In this document: one piece after another, positions 28,023-36,299 of the stretch
Numbering within the stretch: position 1 is the first letter of the stretch
Layout of the letters: each line of letters begins with the position of its first letter
Assembly (NCBI RefSeq): GCF_000982415.1
Contig: NZ_LANI01000003.1
Span: 372,001 to 436,000 of the forward strand
Reading direction: 5' to 3'
Length of the DNA stretch: 64,000 nt
Source: Kiloniella litopenaei
GTDB taxonomy: Bacteria; Pseudomonadota; Alphaproteobacteria; Kiloniellales; Kiloniellaceae
The notes under the pieces: generated by a model
The model's database searches: none
What the model saw: only the letters and a program-made list of their open reading frames with translations
Told to the model about the DNA's origin: nothing
Program-made: the position numbers and the translations under genes

Positions 28023-29552
28023 ATGGCAATTTCGCAAAGATTAGAGCTGAGGCAAAGTCAAAGCCTCGTCATGACCCCGCAGTTACAGCAAGCAATCAAG
28101 CTACTGCAACTGTCCAACATAGAGCTCGCTGACTACGTCCAACAAGAGATCGAACAAAACCCTCTTTTGGACCGGGATGACGGCACCCAAAATTCCACTC
28201 TTGTCGATACTGATACTAATGACCTGCACTCTGCAGCCGCAGCCCCGTCAGAGAATGAAAACCAGCAACCGGACTCGTTAGAATTATCAAACGCAGATAC
28301 TTTGCCTGACAATAACCAGACACCCCTCGATAACGATTACGATAATTATTACGACAGCAGTCCGGACAATCAGTGGAATGACCAGGATACAGCATTTTCC
28401 AGCTGGGGTGCAGGGGGAAACACCCGCTTTGATGACGCAGAATATTCGCTGGAAAATCGATTACGCGACACGATTACTCTTCGTGACCATCTTCGCGAAC
28501 AGTTACAAATGGAAGTCGACGAACCAACAGAACGCTTGATTGGTGTTCACCTCATCGATCATGTTGATGAAGCTGGCTATATGAAAGCCCCGCTCGATGA
28601 AATTGCAGATCAATTAGGGTGCCCCTTGGACCTGGTTGCATCTGTACTCAAAACCCTGCAGTCATTTGACCCCGCAGGCATCTGCGCACGTGATCTCGGT
28701 GAATGTCTCGCCATTCAATTAGCCGAAAAAAACCGTCTAGACCCTGCAATACAAGCATTGCTCGATAATTTAGAGCTACTCGCGAAACGCGATCTAAAAG
28801 CTTTAAAAGAAGTCTGTGGAGTCGACGAAGAAGACATAACGGACATGATCGCGGAAATTCGCGCTCTTAATCCACGACCAGCCGCGACCTTTGATACCAG
28901 TGATGTAGAGACTGTAATCCCAGAGGTTATTATTAAATCTGATAATGCTGGCGGGTGGCGTATAGAGCTCAATAACGATGCATTGCCGAAAGTTCTAATC
29001 AATAATAAATACCACGGAACTGTTTCAGATCTGGCACGAACTAAGGAAGATAAGTCGTACATCTCTGAACAGTTGCAATCGGCAAACTGGCTCATCAAAG
29101 CTTTACATCAACGTGCAACAACCGTCCTCAAAGTCGCAACAGAAATTGTACGTCAACAGGATGGTTTTTTCCAAAAAGGAGTACAGGCCCTAAAGCCTCT
29201 TACTCTGAAGGATATTGCCGAAGTCATTGAAATGCATGAATCAACGGTCAGTCGTGTGACCTCTAACAAATATATGGTCACACCGCGCGGCACCTTTGAA
29301 ATGAAGTATTTTTTCACCTCTTCTATTAGCGGAGGGGACGGTGACGCCCATTCATCAGAAGCCGTTCGAGACCGCATCAAGAACCTTATAGATCAAGAAG
29401 ATCCAAAGAAAATTCTGTCCGATGATGCCCTGGTGACCAAACTTAAGGCAGAAGGAATCGACATTGCGCGACGTACTGTCGCAAAATATCGCGAAGCCTT
29501 GGGAATCCCTTCATCGGTACAAAGAAGACGCGAAAAAAAGCTCTCTTTTTAA
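28023..29552 (+). CDS. rpoN: RNA polymerase sigma-54 factor
   Basis: 509 aa. Region I is Gln/Leu-rich (LELRQSQSLVMTPQLQQAIKLLQ), region II is acidic (residues about 55-130), and region III includes the core-binding domain and the HTH that reads the -12 element. The RpoN box ARRTVAKYRE lies near the C-terminus, reading the -24 element. Follows lptB immediately. A small AT-rich hairpin overlaps the stop, but a separate promoter for hpf follows. Confidence 0.97.
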   Translation: MAISQRLELRQSQSLVMTPQLQQAIKLLQLSNIELADYVQQEIEQNPLLDRDDGTQNSTLVDTDTNDLHSAAAAPSENENQQPDSLELSNADTLPDNNQTPLDNDYDNYYDSSPDNQWNDQDTAFSSWGAGGNTRFDDAEYSLENRLRDTITLRDHLREQLQMEVDEPTERLIGVHLIDHVDEAGYMKAPLDEIADQLGCPLDLVASVLKTLQSFDPAGICARDLGECLAIQLAEKNRLDPAIQALLDNLELLAKRDLKALKEVCGVDEEDITDMIAEIRALNPRPAATFDTSDVETVIPEVIIKSDNAGGWRIELNNDALPKVLINNKYHGTVSDLARTKEDKSYISEQLQSANWLIKALHQRATTVLKVATEIVRQQDGFFQKGVQALKPLTLKDIAEVIEMHESTVSRVTSNKYMVTPRGTFEMKYFFTSSISGGDGDAHSSEAVRDRIKNLIDQEDPKKILSDDALVTKLKAEGIDIARRTVAKYREALGIPSSVQRRREKKLSF

Positions 29553-29571
29553 ATTTTTTCACGTAACAAAA

Positions 29572-29600
29572 TCGACTTATTCCAAAAGACTATGTATACT
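29572..29600 (+). promoter_or_regulatory. Sigma-70-like promoter upstream of the small ORF and hpf
   Basis: TCGACT (29572-29577), a 17-base spacer and TATACT (29595-29600) give a start near 29607, between rpoN and hpf. It would let the ribosome-hibernation factor and PtsN be expressed separately from rpoN. Confidence 0.5.
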
Positions 29601-29632
29601 ACCTATGTCGTGTATCACTACGGGAGGAAAAC

Positions 29633-29704
29633 ATGGTTCAACCTACTATCCTTGACTCCGATAAACGACGTCACTATGGTGCCGCCCCAGATAGCGGGGC
29701 TTGA
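29633..29704 (+). CDS. 23-residue small ORF (possible leader peptide) upstream of hpf
   Basis: ATG 29633 is preceded at five bases by GGGAGG, one of the strongest Shine-Dalgarno sites in the window, and by a promoter 33 bases earlier. The peptide is short and charged (MVQPTILDSDKRRHYGAAP...). Its last codons are in a GC-rich hairpin (GCCCC-AGATAGC-GGGGC, 29685-29701). It ends 56 bases before hpf. Either a leader peptide or a small protein; function unknown. Confidence 0.5.
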   Translation: MVQPTILDSDKRRHYGAAPDSGA

Positions 29705-29759
29705 CTGGCACATATGGCCATTACGCTAACCCCCTTAACAATTCAGAGAATTTGTTCAC

Positions 29760-30329
29760 ATGCAGCTTTCCGTTAAAGGCAAGCAGCTCGACGTTGGCGA
29801 CGCGCTGCGCACTCATATAGAAGACAATCTTTCCGCTACTTTGGATAAGTATTTTGGTGATGCCATTGATGTAAATGTCACCATGTCCAAAAATGCCTAC
29901 CTCTACCGTGCAACTGTCGTTGCACATGTAGGTAAAAACATTCGCCTAGAAGCAAATGGCGAAGCAGGTGAACCATATCCTGCATTTGATCTGGCTGCTG
30001 AGCGCTTATCCAAGCGTCTGCGCCGTCATAAACGCAAACTTCGTGATGATCATGCTGAAGGCGGCAAAGAAGCAACTCACGCTCAGCATTACATCCTATC
30101 GGGCGAAGAAGAAAAAGATGATCAGAAAGAGGAAGTCGAAGACAGTCCTTTGATCGTTGCAGAGATGGCAACTGAAATCCCCACGTTAACAGCTGGTTTG
30201 GCTGTTATGCGTATGGATCTGGAAGATCTTCCAGCCATGATGTTCCGCAATAGCAAACACGGGGGTCTAAACATGATCTACCGTCGTGCAGATGGAAACA
30301 TCGGGTGGGTTGACCCATCAACAAGCTAA
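29760..30329 (+). CDS. hpf: Ribosome hibernation-promoting factor, long form
   Basis: 189 aa. The N-terminal S30AE domain (residues 1-105: MQLSVKGKQLDVGDALRTHIEDNL, ANGEAGEPYPAFDLAAERLSKRLRRHKRKL) binds the 30S decoding site. A linker leads to the C-terminal dimerisation domain (residues about 130-189, LPAMMFRNSKHGGLNMIYRRADGNIGWVD), which makes this the long HPF that forms 100S ribosomes by itself. Precedes ptsN by 27 bases, the usual rpoN-hpf-ptsN order. Confidence 0.95.
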   Translation: MQLSVKGKQLDVGDALRTHIEDNLSATLDKYFGDAIDVNVTMSKNAYLYRATVVAHVGKNIRLEANGEAGEPYPAFDLAAERLSKRLRRHKRKLRDDHAEGGKEATHAQHYILSGEEEKDDQKEEVEDSPLIVAEMATEIPTLTAGLAVMRMDLEDLPAMMFRNSKHGGLNMIYRRADGNIGWVDPSTS

Positions 30330-30356
30330 GACGCGAATAAATAAAGACTACATGTA

Positions 30357-30821
30357 ATGGAACTAACTGACCTTATCGGCCCAGATGCCGTAGCTGCTGA
30401 CATGAAAGTCAACAGCAAGAAGCAATTTCTACAAGAAATTGCGAAACGTGCATCTGAGATCACCGGAACAGAAGAACGAGATATTTTCGAAGTTCTCATC
30501 GAAAGAGAGAAACTCGGCACGACTGGTATTGGTCAAGGTATTGCTATTCCACATGGCAAACTACCAAACCTCGACAGACTTTACGGTTTTTTCGTTAAGC
30601 TAGAGCGGCCGATTGATTTCGATTCAATCGACGAACAACCCGTAGATCTTATCTGCCTACTTCTTGCCCCGGAAACAGCTGGTGCTGATCACCTCAAAGC
30701 TCTTGCACGGGTATCCCGTTTCTTACGGAATGCATCAACATGCGAAAAGCTTCGGGGAACAGAAAGTGATGATGGCATTTATGCCCTTTTAAGTGCCACA
30801 GCCACAAGCCATGCGGCCTGA
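30357..30821 (+). CDS. ptsN: Nitrogen-regulatory phosphotransferase EIIA (PtsN)
   Basis: 154 aa PTS EIIA fructose/mannitol-type domain. The phosphorylated His is in GIGQGIAIPHGKLPNLDRLYG (about residue 66). PtsN is the terminal phosphate acceptor of the nitrogen PTS and regulates potassium transport, LPS balance and stringent signalling in other proteobacteria. ATG 30357. Ends at a strong terminator. Confidence 0.95.
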   Translation: MELTDLIGPDAVAADMKVNSKKQFLQEIAKRASEITGTEERDIFEVLIEREKLGTTGIGQGIAIPHGKLPNLDRLYGFFVKLERPIDFDSIDEQPVDLICLLLAPETAGADHLKALARVSRFLRNASTCEKLRGTESDDGIYALLSATATSHAA

Positions 30822-30850
30822 TAAGTACAAGTTCTGAATACACAATAGAA

Positions 30851-30877
30851 AAGGCCCCGAATTTCGGGGCTTTTTTT
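30851..30877 (+). terminator. Intrinsic terminator of the hpf-ptsN transcript
   Basis: Stem GGCCCCGA/TCGGGGCT (30853-30860, 30864-30871) with a 3-base loop, followed by TTTTTTT. Confidence 0.85.
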
Positions 30878-30900
30878 CAACTTCATTTCAACTTTTGGTC

Positions 30901-31122
30901 TTAGTGTACGCTTAAAGGCTCTAGGTCCTGTTGACGAACAGCAGCAAAGGCAACATCTCGGTCGCTTACGACTGTTATCTCAGTTCCATCAGCAGCATAA
31001 ATACCAAAGCAAGCATCACCCTCGACTTCAACGGGCTTCACATAGGCCACAATTTCCAGCCCCAATGCAGTCATATCCTGATCTGTCATTAATTCCGATA
31101 TTACTTGCTTAATCATCATCAC
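30901..31122 (-). CDS. DUF1150 family protein
   Basis: 73 aa small protein of the alphaproteobacterial DUF1150 family (ALGLEIVAYVKPVEVEGDACFGIYAADGTEI... pattern). Function unknown; it is characteristically next to an Hsp20 gene, as here (124 bases downstream of hsp20 on the same strand), which suggests a shared heat-stress role. ATG 31122 is followed by alternative in-frame ATGs. Confidence 0.85.
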   Translation of the reverse strand: MMMIKQVISELMTDQDMTALGLEIVAYVKPVEVEGDACFGIYAADGTEITVVSDRDVAFAAVRQQDLEPLSVH

Positions 31123-31246
31123 TCTTTTCCAGCTTTAACAGCAACAGTTCGCTAAACGACCTGCAAAATTATTCTTACTATAGTTCCCTATTCTTAAGGA
31201 ACCATCAATCAGTAATATTTCTTACGGACTTTATTCTTCCAGAAAT

Positions 31247-31699
31247 CTAACTTTTTTTATCTTCAATTACCGTCGCCGATGATTTTTCGCTGCTTGTTTG
31301 TATTTCGATACTACGAATAGCGATATTTTGAAGGGGCTGTTCCAAGTCAACATGCAAAAGGCCATTTTCCAACTTCGCATCCAAGACTTCTATTCCTTCG
31401 GCCAAAACAAAAGCACGTCTAAACTGTCGGGCTGCTATCCCGCGATGGAGGTATTCTTTATCATCATCTGACTTTGCCTTTCCCTTGATAACAAGTTGAT
31501 TATTCTCAATCTGAACCTGCATATCTTCTTGGGAAAACCCGGCAACAGCTAACGTAATACGTATTTTATTTTCGCTAACTTTTTCAACGTTATACGGGGG
31601 ATATCCATCTGAAGCAGTTTTGGAAATCATATCCACGGCCTGCTCAAACTGTTCAAATCCAAGCATGAGCGGGCTATTAAATAAAGACAATCTTGACAA
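31247..31699 (-). CDS. Small heat-shock protein, Hsp20/alpha-crystallin family
   Basis: 150 aa. The alpha-crystallin domain spans residues about 35-130 (YPPYNVEKVSENKIRITLAVAGFSQEDMQV..., with the conserved A-x-x-x-N-G-L-L in AKLENGLLHVDLE). The C-terminus carries the I-x-I motif (SIEI) used for oligomer formation. ATP-independent holdase. It starts with TTG 31699, six bases after a near-perfect AGGAGGT. I see no convincing sigma-32 promoter or ROSE thermometer in its leader. Confidence 0.93.
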   Translation of the reverse strand: MSRLSLFNSPLMLGFEQFEQAVDMISKTASDGYPPYNVEKVSENKIRITLAVAGFSQEDMQVQIENNQLVIKGKAKSDDDKEYLHRGIAARQFRRAFVLAEGIEVLDAKLENGLLHVDLEQPLQNIAIRSIEIQTSSEKSSATVIEDKKS

Positions 31700-31945
31700 C
31701 TATACCTCCTCGAAAGAGCAAGGGTCATTCCTATTACGGCCCCAAATGGCAGCCAGTAAATACATGTGTAACCTGCCTATGCAGCGCCACAAGCCTATAA
31801 TTGGGGGCTACATACCCAGAGGTCAAGACCGACTAGCCACATTGGCACCTTTTGAAGCCCAAAACACACATAAATACACTCAAAAAGTATAAATACAGCA
31901 AAAACAACTACTCAAGATTTAATTTCTTTCCAAATCACTGTAAAT

Positions 31946-31999
31946 TGTGTATATCTAATCAGGATCAACACCACATGTTGTGGAAAACTCTGTGGATAA
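31946..31999 (+). promoter_or_regulatory. Cluster of DnaA-box-like sites
   Basis: TGTGGATAA at 31991-31999 is a perfect DnaA box (TTATCCACA on the other strand). TGTGGAAAA at 31979-31987 differs at one base and lies 12 bases earlier in the same orientation. TGTGTATAT at 31946-31954 is a third weaker match. About 100 bases of AT-rich DNA lie just upstream. The arrangement resembles DnaA-binding regions in replication origins or DnaA-regulated promoters, but no origin-linked gene is nearby. Confidence 0.5.
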
Positions 32000-32000
32000 C

Positions 32001-32168
32001 ATGATGAAAAGCTCGTTGTCAGTTGCCTCAAGCCCTTATTTAGCCAAGCCGTTACGTTCAATTGCACAAGCAAAAGCCGAACAAGACGAAAAAAGAAGAC
32101 TAGAAGCAATAAAGAATCAAAAGCTGCAATCTAAAATATCTGATGCCGCTCGCAAGAAAGAGCATTAA
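32001..32168 (+). CDS. Hypothetical small Lys/Arg-rich protein
   Basis: 55 aa from ATG 32001 (62 from GTG 31980). C-terminal half is helical and strongly charged (QAKAEQDEKRRLEAIKNQKLQSK). No Shine-Dalgarno is clear, and the start abuts the DnaA box. The gene is convergent with the histidine kinase gene. May be spurious. Confidence 0.35.
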   Translation: MMKSSLSVASSPYLAKPLRSIAQAKAEQDEKRRLEAIKNQKLQSKISDAARKKEH

Positions 32169-32173
32169 CAAAA

Positions 32174-33421
32174 CTACTTCGTCACAACCAGATCTGGTGG
32201 GAATCGTAGTGTTATTGCTGTACCAAGACCAGGTTCACTCGTGATTGAAAAATCCCCCCCCAACGCTTCAATAGACCTTTTTGAAACAGGCAACCCTAAA
32301 CCTGTTCCACGTACATGAGTATGAGTTTGCGCTTCGAGTACCTGTCCATATGGTGACAAGGCCAAAGCTAATTCTTCTGGGGACATGCCGACACCGTTAT
32401 CACGGATAACCATCAAAACGGCCCCGTTATCAGTATCATATTGCCCTTCAACACTAACGCGCCCACCCCTTCTGGTAAATTTAACAGCATTAGATACCAA
32501 ATTTGTCAGAACTTGTTTAAAACGGCGTTCATCCGTTTTCAAATTCGGAAATTCGTCGGGAATGTTCGCTGAGAGCTCAATCCCAGATTCTTCAGCCAGT
32601 AAAGCCATTAGACGCAAAGTTTCATTCACTGCATCACGCGCAGAAACCTCTGTAATCACAAGATTCTCTTCGCTTGATTCTGTTTTAGCAAGATCCAGAA
32701 CATCATTCACGATACCTAACAAATGCCTGCTTGCATTATGAATATCATCAGCATATCCCAGATATTTTTCATGCCCAAGAGACCCAAATCTCTCTTGCTT
32801 CATGATTTCAGAGAACCCTAGTATTGCATTTAAAGGCGTTCGCAGTTCGTGACTCATATCTGCGATAATATTTTGGTTTTCTTTGTTTTTTTCAGGAAGA
32901 GCCGGATTTTGCTCTAATATTTTTTTCTCGGCCTGTTTCAATAAAACAAGAGCAAGGTCAGCTTTTTGTGTTTTCTTTGCCAGCTCAGCTTCTAACCTTG
33001 ATCGTTCATTTGAAATGCTCAGCAATGTTTGGCAACTCAATCCCAAACGATCAATATCTCTGGGGAAAACGACCAAGTCATCGAATAAAGCTGTGGTTTC
33101 CGGCCCTACAGCATTCAAATTGTCATCAGAGATGCAAATGATTGGGCACCGTTGAGCCCAAGGCAATGATTTAAACTGAGAGACATCTTGTGTTAATTTG
33201 CGGCCCAATGAACTTGCTGAAATCAAAAAGAGATCAGGTTTAATCTGGGCATCCGGCTCAAAGACCTCAGAAATGATGACGGTCGAAAAGCCGGCATCAC
33301 TAAGCGAAATGCAAATATCTTTGCAAAAGGCTTCATCATCACCAACGATAATAATTCGTGATTTTTTTATATCTTGATGCAATACAAGGTCTTTCTGAAC
33401 CACAATATCACTAACTACCAT
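32174..33421 (-). CDS. Cytosolic histidine kinase with a degenerate N-terminal receiver domain
   Basis: 415 aa, no transmembrane segment. Residues about 20-135 look like a receiver domain (SRIIIVGDDEAFCKDICISL), but the phospho-acceptor Asp position at the end of strand 3 reads KPDLFLISASS, with Ser in place of Asp. A coiled coil (residues about 140-185) leads to HisKA with DMSHELRTPLNAILGFSEIM. HATPase_c follows, with N box LVSNAVKFT, G1 IRDNGVGMSPEEL and G2 VRGTGLGLPVSKRSIEALGG. The kinase core is intact. No cognate response regulator gene is adjacent. Confidence 0.88.
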   Translation of the reverse strand: MVVSDIVVQKDLVLHQDIKKSRIIIVGDDEAFCKDICISLSDAGFSTVIISEVFEPDAQIKPDLFLISASSLGRKLTQDVSQFKSLPWAQRCPIICISDDNLNAVGPETTALFDDLVVFPRDIDRLGLSCQTLLSISNERSRLEAELAKKTQKADLALVLLKQAEKKILEQNPALPEKNKENQNIIADMSHELRTPLNAILGFSEIMKQERFGSLGHEKYLGYADDIHNASRHLLGIVNDVLDLAKTESSEENLVITEVSARDAVNETLRLMALLAEESGIELSANIPDEFPNLKTDERRFKQVLTNLVSNAVKFTRRGGRVSVEGQYDTDNGAVLMVIRDNGVGMSPEELALALSPYGQVLEAQTHTHVRGTGLGLPVSKRSIEALGGDFSITSEPGLGTAITLRFPPDLVVTK

Positions 33422-33731
33422 TTTTCAGGATAGAAAGCACAACTACCTTGCGAATAACGATATGCCCTGAGGGTTAGAAAACCATTAAAAAATATGTATT
33501 TTTATCGGATCAGACCATACAACTGATGATTCAGCCCCCATACACTTACAATGACAGCAAAGAATTCACCCCAGATCGATAAAAATAAAAACCATGCTGC
33601 CTATCTAAGATCAAGCAAAGCTTGGACAAGTATAAAGAAAACGTCCAATCAACGGTGAACACTATCCATATAAACAAAATTACCCATCTTATAGTTGTTG
33701 ATGTTATCCTTTCTGAAAAATGGAGACCCGC
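33422..33731. other. Intergenic region between the histidine kinase and the metallo-hydrolase genes
   Basis: About 310 AT-rich bases holding two divergent promoters that I cannot place with confidence. It contains an inverted repeat TTGGAC (33622-33627) and GTCCAA (33643-33648) with a 15-base spacer, possibly an operator for the metallo-hydrolase gene 84 bases downstream. No RNA gene seen. Confidence 0.35.
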
Positions 33732-34592
33732 ATGCAGGTAAAGATCAAAGCTTTCTTTCATGATGAAAGCAATACAATTTCCTATGTGGTTTGGGACAAT
33801 CAGGCCAAGAAATGTGCTGTAATAGATTCTGTACTTGATTTCGACGCAAGTTCAGGCCGGACGTCAACACAGAGTGCACAGGAAATCATTGAGTTTATCC
33901 ACAAAGAAAGCCTTACCTGCCAATGGGTTCTTGAAACCCACGTACACGCCGATCATCTCAGTGCAGCCCCATTTATCAAGAAAAGTGTTGGCGGAAAGAC
34001 AGCCGTTGGAAACCACATCCCCGAAATTCAAAAAACGTTCAAGACAATTTACAATGCAGAACCAGGCTTCAACACAGAAGGACAACAATTTGACCACCTG
34101 TTAGAAGATGGTGAAGAATTCCAGATTGGCAACACGACCTGTAAGGTTATCCATACTCCGGGGCACACACCTGCTTGCGTAACTTACTTAATAGATGGAA
34201 ATGCCTTTGTTGGGGATACTCTTTTCATGCCTGACTTTGGTACAGCACGCACGGACTTTCCGGGCGGAGATGCCGGACAACTATACGATTCAATCGGAAA
34301 AATTTTGGCCCTGGATGAAAACACAAAGCTTTACACCTGCCATGATTATGCACCCAACGGCCGCCAGATTGCCTGGGAAAGTACCGTTCAGGAACAGCGG
34401 GATAGCAACCTGCACGCACACAACGGCGTAACAAGAGATGAATTTATCAAAATGCGAACAGAGCGAGACAAACAACTCGCGATGCCAGCCCTTTTGATTC
34501 CTTCAATTCAGGTGAATATGCGTGCTGGCGACCTTCCCCCAAAAGAAGAAGATGGCGACAGGTATTTGAAAATTCCCCTCAATAAACTTTAA
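33732..34592 (+). CDS. MBL-fold metallo-hydrolase, persulfide dioxygenase/Blh-like
   Basis: About 286 aa. Metal site motifs: THVHADHLSAA (H-x-H-x-D-H), HTPGHTPACV and FVGDTLFMPDFGTARTDFPGGDA. The metal ligand pattern and the FPGGDA segment match glyoxalase II-like ETHE1/Blh proteins, which oxidise glutathione persulfide. Related hydrolases cannot be excluded. ATG 33732 has GGAG six bases upstream, which is better supported than ATG 33720. Monocistronic, with a strong terminator after it. Confidence 0.85.
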   Translation: MQVKIKAFFHDESNTISYVVWDNQAKKCAVIDSVLDFDASSGRTSTQSAQEIIEFIHKESLTCQWVLETHVHADHLSAAPFIKKSVGGKTAVGNHIPEIQKTFKTIYNAEPGFNTEGQQFDHLLEDGEEFQIGNTTCKVIHTPGHTPACVTYLIDGNAFVGDTLFMPDFGTARTDFPGGDAGQLYDSIGKILALDENTKLYTCHDYAPNGRQIAWESTVQEQRDSNLHAHNGVTRDEFIKMRTERDKQLAMPALLIPSIQVNMRAGDLPPKEEDGDRYLKIPLNKL

Positions 34593-34638
34593 AGCCGATA
34601 AAATCTGGCCATTTAACTATGTGGCGTTCCATTAGCCA

Positions 34639-34674
34639 TACTAAAAAAGCAGCCTTTAGGCTGCTTTTTTAGTA
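34639..34674. terminator. Bidirectional terminator between metallo-hydrolase and pyk
   Basis: A 16-bp perfect stem (34639-34654 with 34659-34674) and TTTA loop: A-rich left arm and T-rich right arm flank a GCAGCC/GGCTGC core. It serves the plus-strand hydrolase and the minus-strand pyruvate kinase gene. Confidence 0.85.
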
Positions 34675-34691
34675 TTTGTTTCAGATCGAGA

Positions 34692-36134
34692 TTACGAAAT
34701 TGGATCAGGCTTTTCGTGCTGACCAACCGTAGCAATGCGAAGATTATTTGTCGCGCCCGGTGTACCAAACGGAACCCCTGCCGTTACAACGACCTTATCG
34801 CCGTTTTCACAGAAACCTTCGCGGCGAGCAATACGCGTTGATTTACCGACCATTTCACCAAAGCTGCTGACATCCCGTGTGTTTACAGAGTGAACGCCCC
34901 AAACCAGAGACATCTTTCTTGCGACACGTAAATCAGGTGTCAATCCAAGCAATGGTGTATTGGGGCGCCCCCGTGCAGCCCTAAAGGCCGTACTGCCAGT
35001 CGTCGTGAAGGTCACAATCGCTTTTGCATTGACCAAATCAGCAACATGACGCGCCGCATCACTAATCGCATCAGCTTCTGTCGGATTTGGCAAAATTTCA
35101 TCCGCGTGTACCAGCTTGAGATAGAGCGGATCTTTTTCGATGGTTTCTATAATCCGGTTCATCATCGTCACAGCTTCGAAAGGATAGGCACCACTGGCAG
35201 ATTCAGCCGATAACATCACAGCATCAGCGCCATCATAAACGGCTGTGGCAACATCAGATGCTTCTGCTCTCGTCGGCGTTGGCGCGGAAACCATGGTTTC
35301 CAGCATCTGTGTTGCCACAATCACGGGTTTTCCATGTTCGCGGCAGGTGCCAATAATTCGTTTTTGCAATACAGGTACATTTTCCGGCGGCAACTCAACG
35401 CCCAAGTCACCACGGGCGACCATAACCGCATCGGTCAACTCAACAATGGCTTCAAGCTGTTCTATAGCGGACGGCTTTTCCAGCTTGGCCATGACACCAG
35501 CACGCCCGTTAACAAGCTTGCGCGCTTCCATGACATCTTCCGGGCGTTGAACAAATGACAACGCGCACCAGTCACAACCGAGCTCAAGGCCAAATTCCAT
35601 GTCCAGCAAATCTTTTTCAGTCAAAGCTGACAAAGGCAGGACAACGCCCGGAACATTAACCCCTTTGTTGTTGGACAGTACACCACCAACCACAACTTCG
35701 GTCGTGGCTTCTGTTCCGTTTATAGCGGTGACACGTAAACGGATACGACCATCATCCAGCAACAGGTCAGTTCCAATTTCAAGCGCATCAAAAATTTCTT
35801 TGTGTGGCAATGTTGCCCGGGTTGCATCACCGAGCTCATCCTTCATATCCAGCTTGAAGGTTGCGCCATTTGCCAACTCTGCCGAATCATTAACAAAGCG
35901 GCCCACACGTAACTTGGGTCCCTGTAAGTCCATCAAGACCGCAATAGGACGGCCAGCTTCTTTTTCGACTTCACGGATCAGATCATAGCGCTCTTTGTGA
36001 TCTGCGTGGGTTCCATGGCTGAAATTAAGACGGAAAGTATCGACACCCGCTTCGAACAGCGCCGTAATAGTCTCCTTATCCGAACTGGCCGGGCCAAGTG
36101 TCGCCACAATCTTACAAAGACGCTTACGTTTCAT
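34692..36134 (-). CDS. pyk: Pyruvate kinase
   Basis: 480 aa. Converts PEP and ADP to pyruvate and ATP. Conserved features: IVATLGPASSDKETI, FRLNFSHG, LMDLQGPKLRVG, the active-site region VMAKLEKPSAIEQLEAIV with VARGDLGVELP, and ATQMLETM with TRAEASDVATAVYDGADAVMLSAE. Full length for the family, ending with a C-terminal allosteric domain. A sigma-70-like promoter is seen at 36167-36195. Confidence 0.97.
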   Translation of the reverse strand: MKRKRLCKIVATLGPASSDKETITALFEAGVDTFRLNFSHGTHADHKERYDLIREVEKEAGRPIAVLMDLQGPKLRVGRFVNDSAELANGATFKLDMKDELGDATRATLPHKEIFDALEIGTDLLLDDGRIRLRVTAINGTEATTEVVVGGVLSNNKGVNVPGVVLPLSALTEKDLLDMEFGLELGCDWCALSFVQRPEDVMEARKLVNGRAGVMAKLEKPSAIEQLEAIVELTDAVMVARGDLGVELPPENVPVLQKRIIGTCREHGKPVIVATQMLETMVSAPTPTRAEASDVATAVYDGADAVMLSAESASGAYPFEAVTMMNRIIETIEKDPLYLKLVHADEILPNPTEADAISDAARHVADLVNAKAIVTFTTTGSTAFRAARGRPNTPLLGLTPDLRVARKMSLVWGVHSVNTRDVSSFGEMVGKSTRIARREGFCENGDKVVVTAGVPFGTPGATNNLRIATVGQHEKPDPIS

Positions 36135-36166
36135 TTCAGGAACCTTTTCAGTATGTTTATTTCAGG

Positions 36167-36195
36167 ATTATATCCTGTTTTATCTGTCTTATCAG
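36167..36195 (-). promoter_or_regulatory. Sigma-70-like promoter of pyk
   Basis: On the minus strand, CTGATA (36190-36195), a 17-base spacer and a perfect TATAAT (36167-36172), 33 bases before the pyk start codon. Confidence 0.5.
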
Positions 36196-36299
36196 TTTTC
36201 TATTACAAAAGCTTGGCTCAACGACGACAGTTTTGTCTCGATCAACGAAACTCTTGGATTGTACTCCAAAATCCGAGCTCAGAATTAGAATACAGAAAA

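Noticed and set aside
29705-29720. TGGCAC resembling a sigma-54 -24 element between rpoN and hpf
   Set aside because: The -12 half does not follow: after five bases the sequence reads GCCAT instead of TTGCA, so there is no sigma-54 promoter.
31740-31840. Sigma-32 promoter or ROSE thermometer before hsp20
   Set aside because: A CTTG is present but no matching -10 at the right distance, and the characteristic UUGCU/GGAG fold of ROSE is not apparent.
31620-31892. 90-codon plus-strand ORF upstream of and overlapping hsp20
   Set aside because: It overlaps the hsp20 5' end in antisense, and its start lacks a ribosome site.
31700-32003. Chromosomal origin of replication (oriC)
   Set aside because: DnaA boxes are present, but only two good ones, no origin-linked genes (dnaA, hemE, parAB, gidA), and gene strands do not diverge from it. 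Kept as a DnaA-box finding only.
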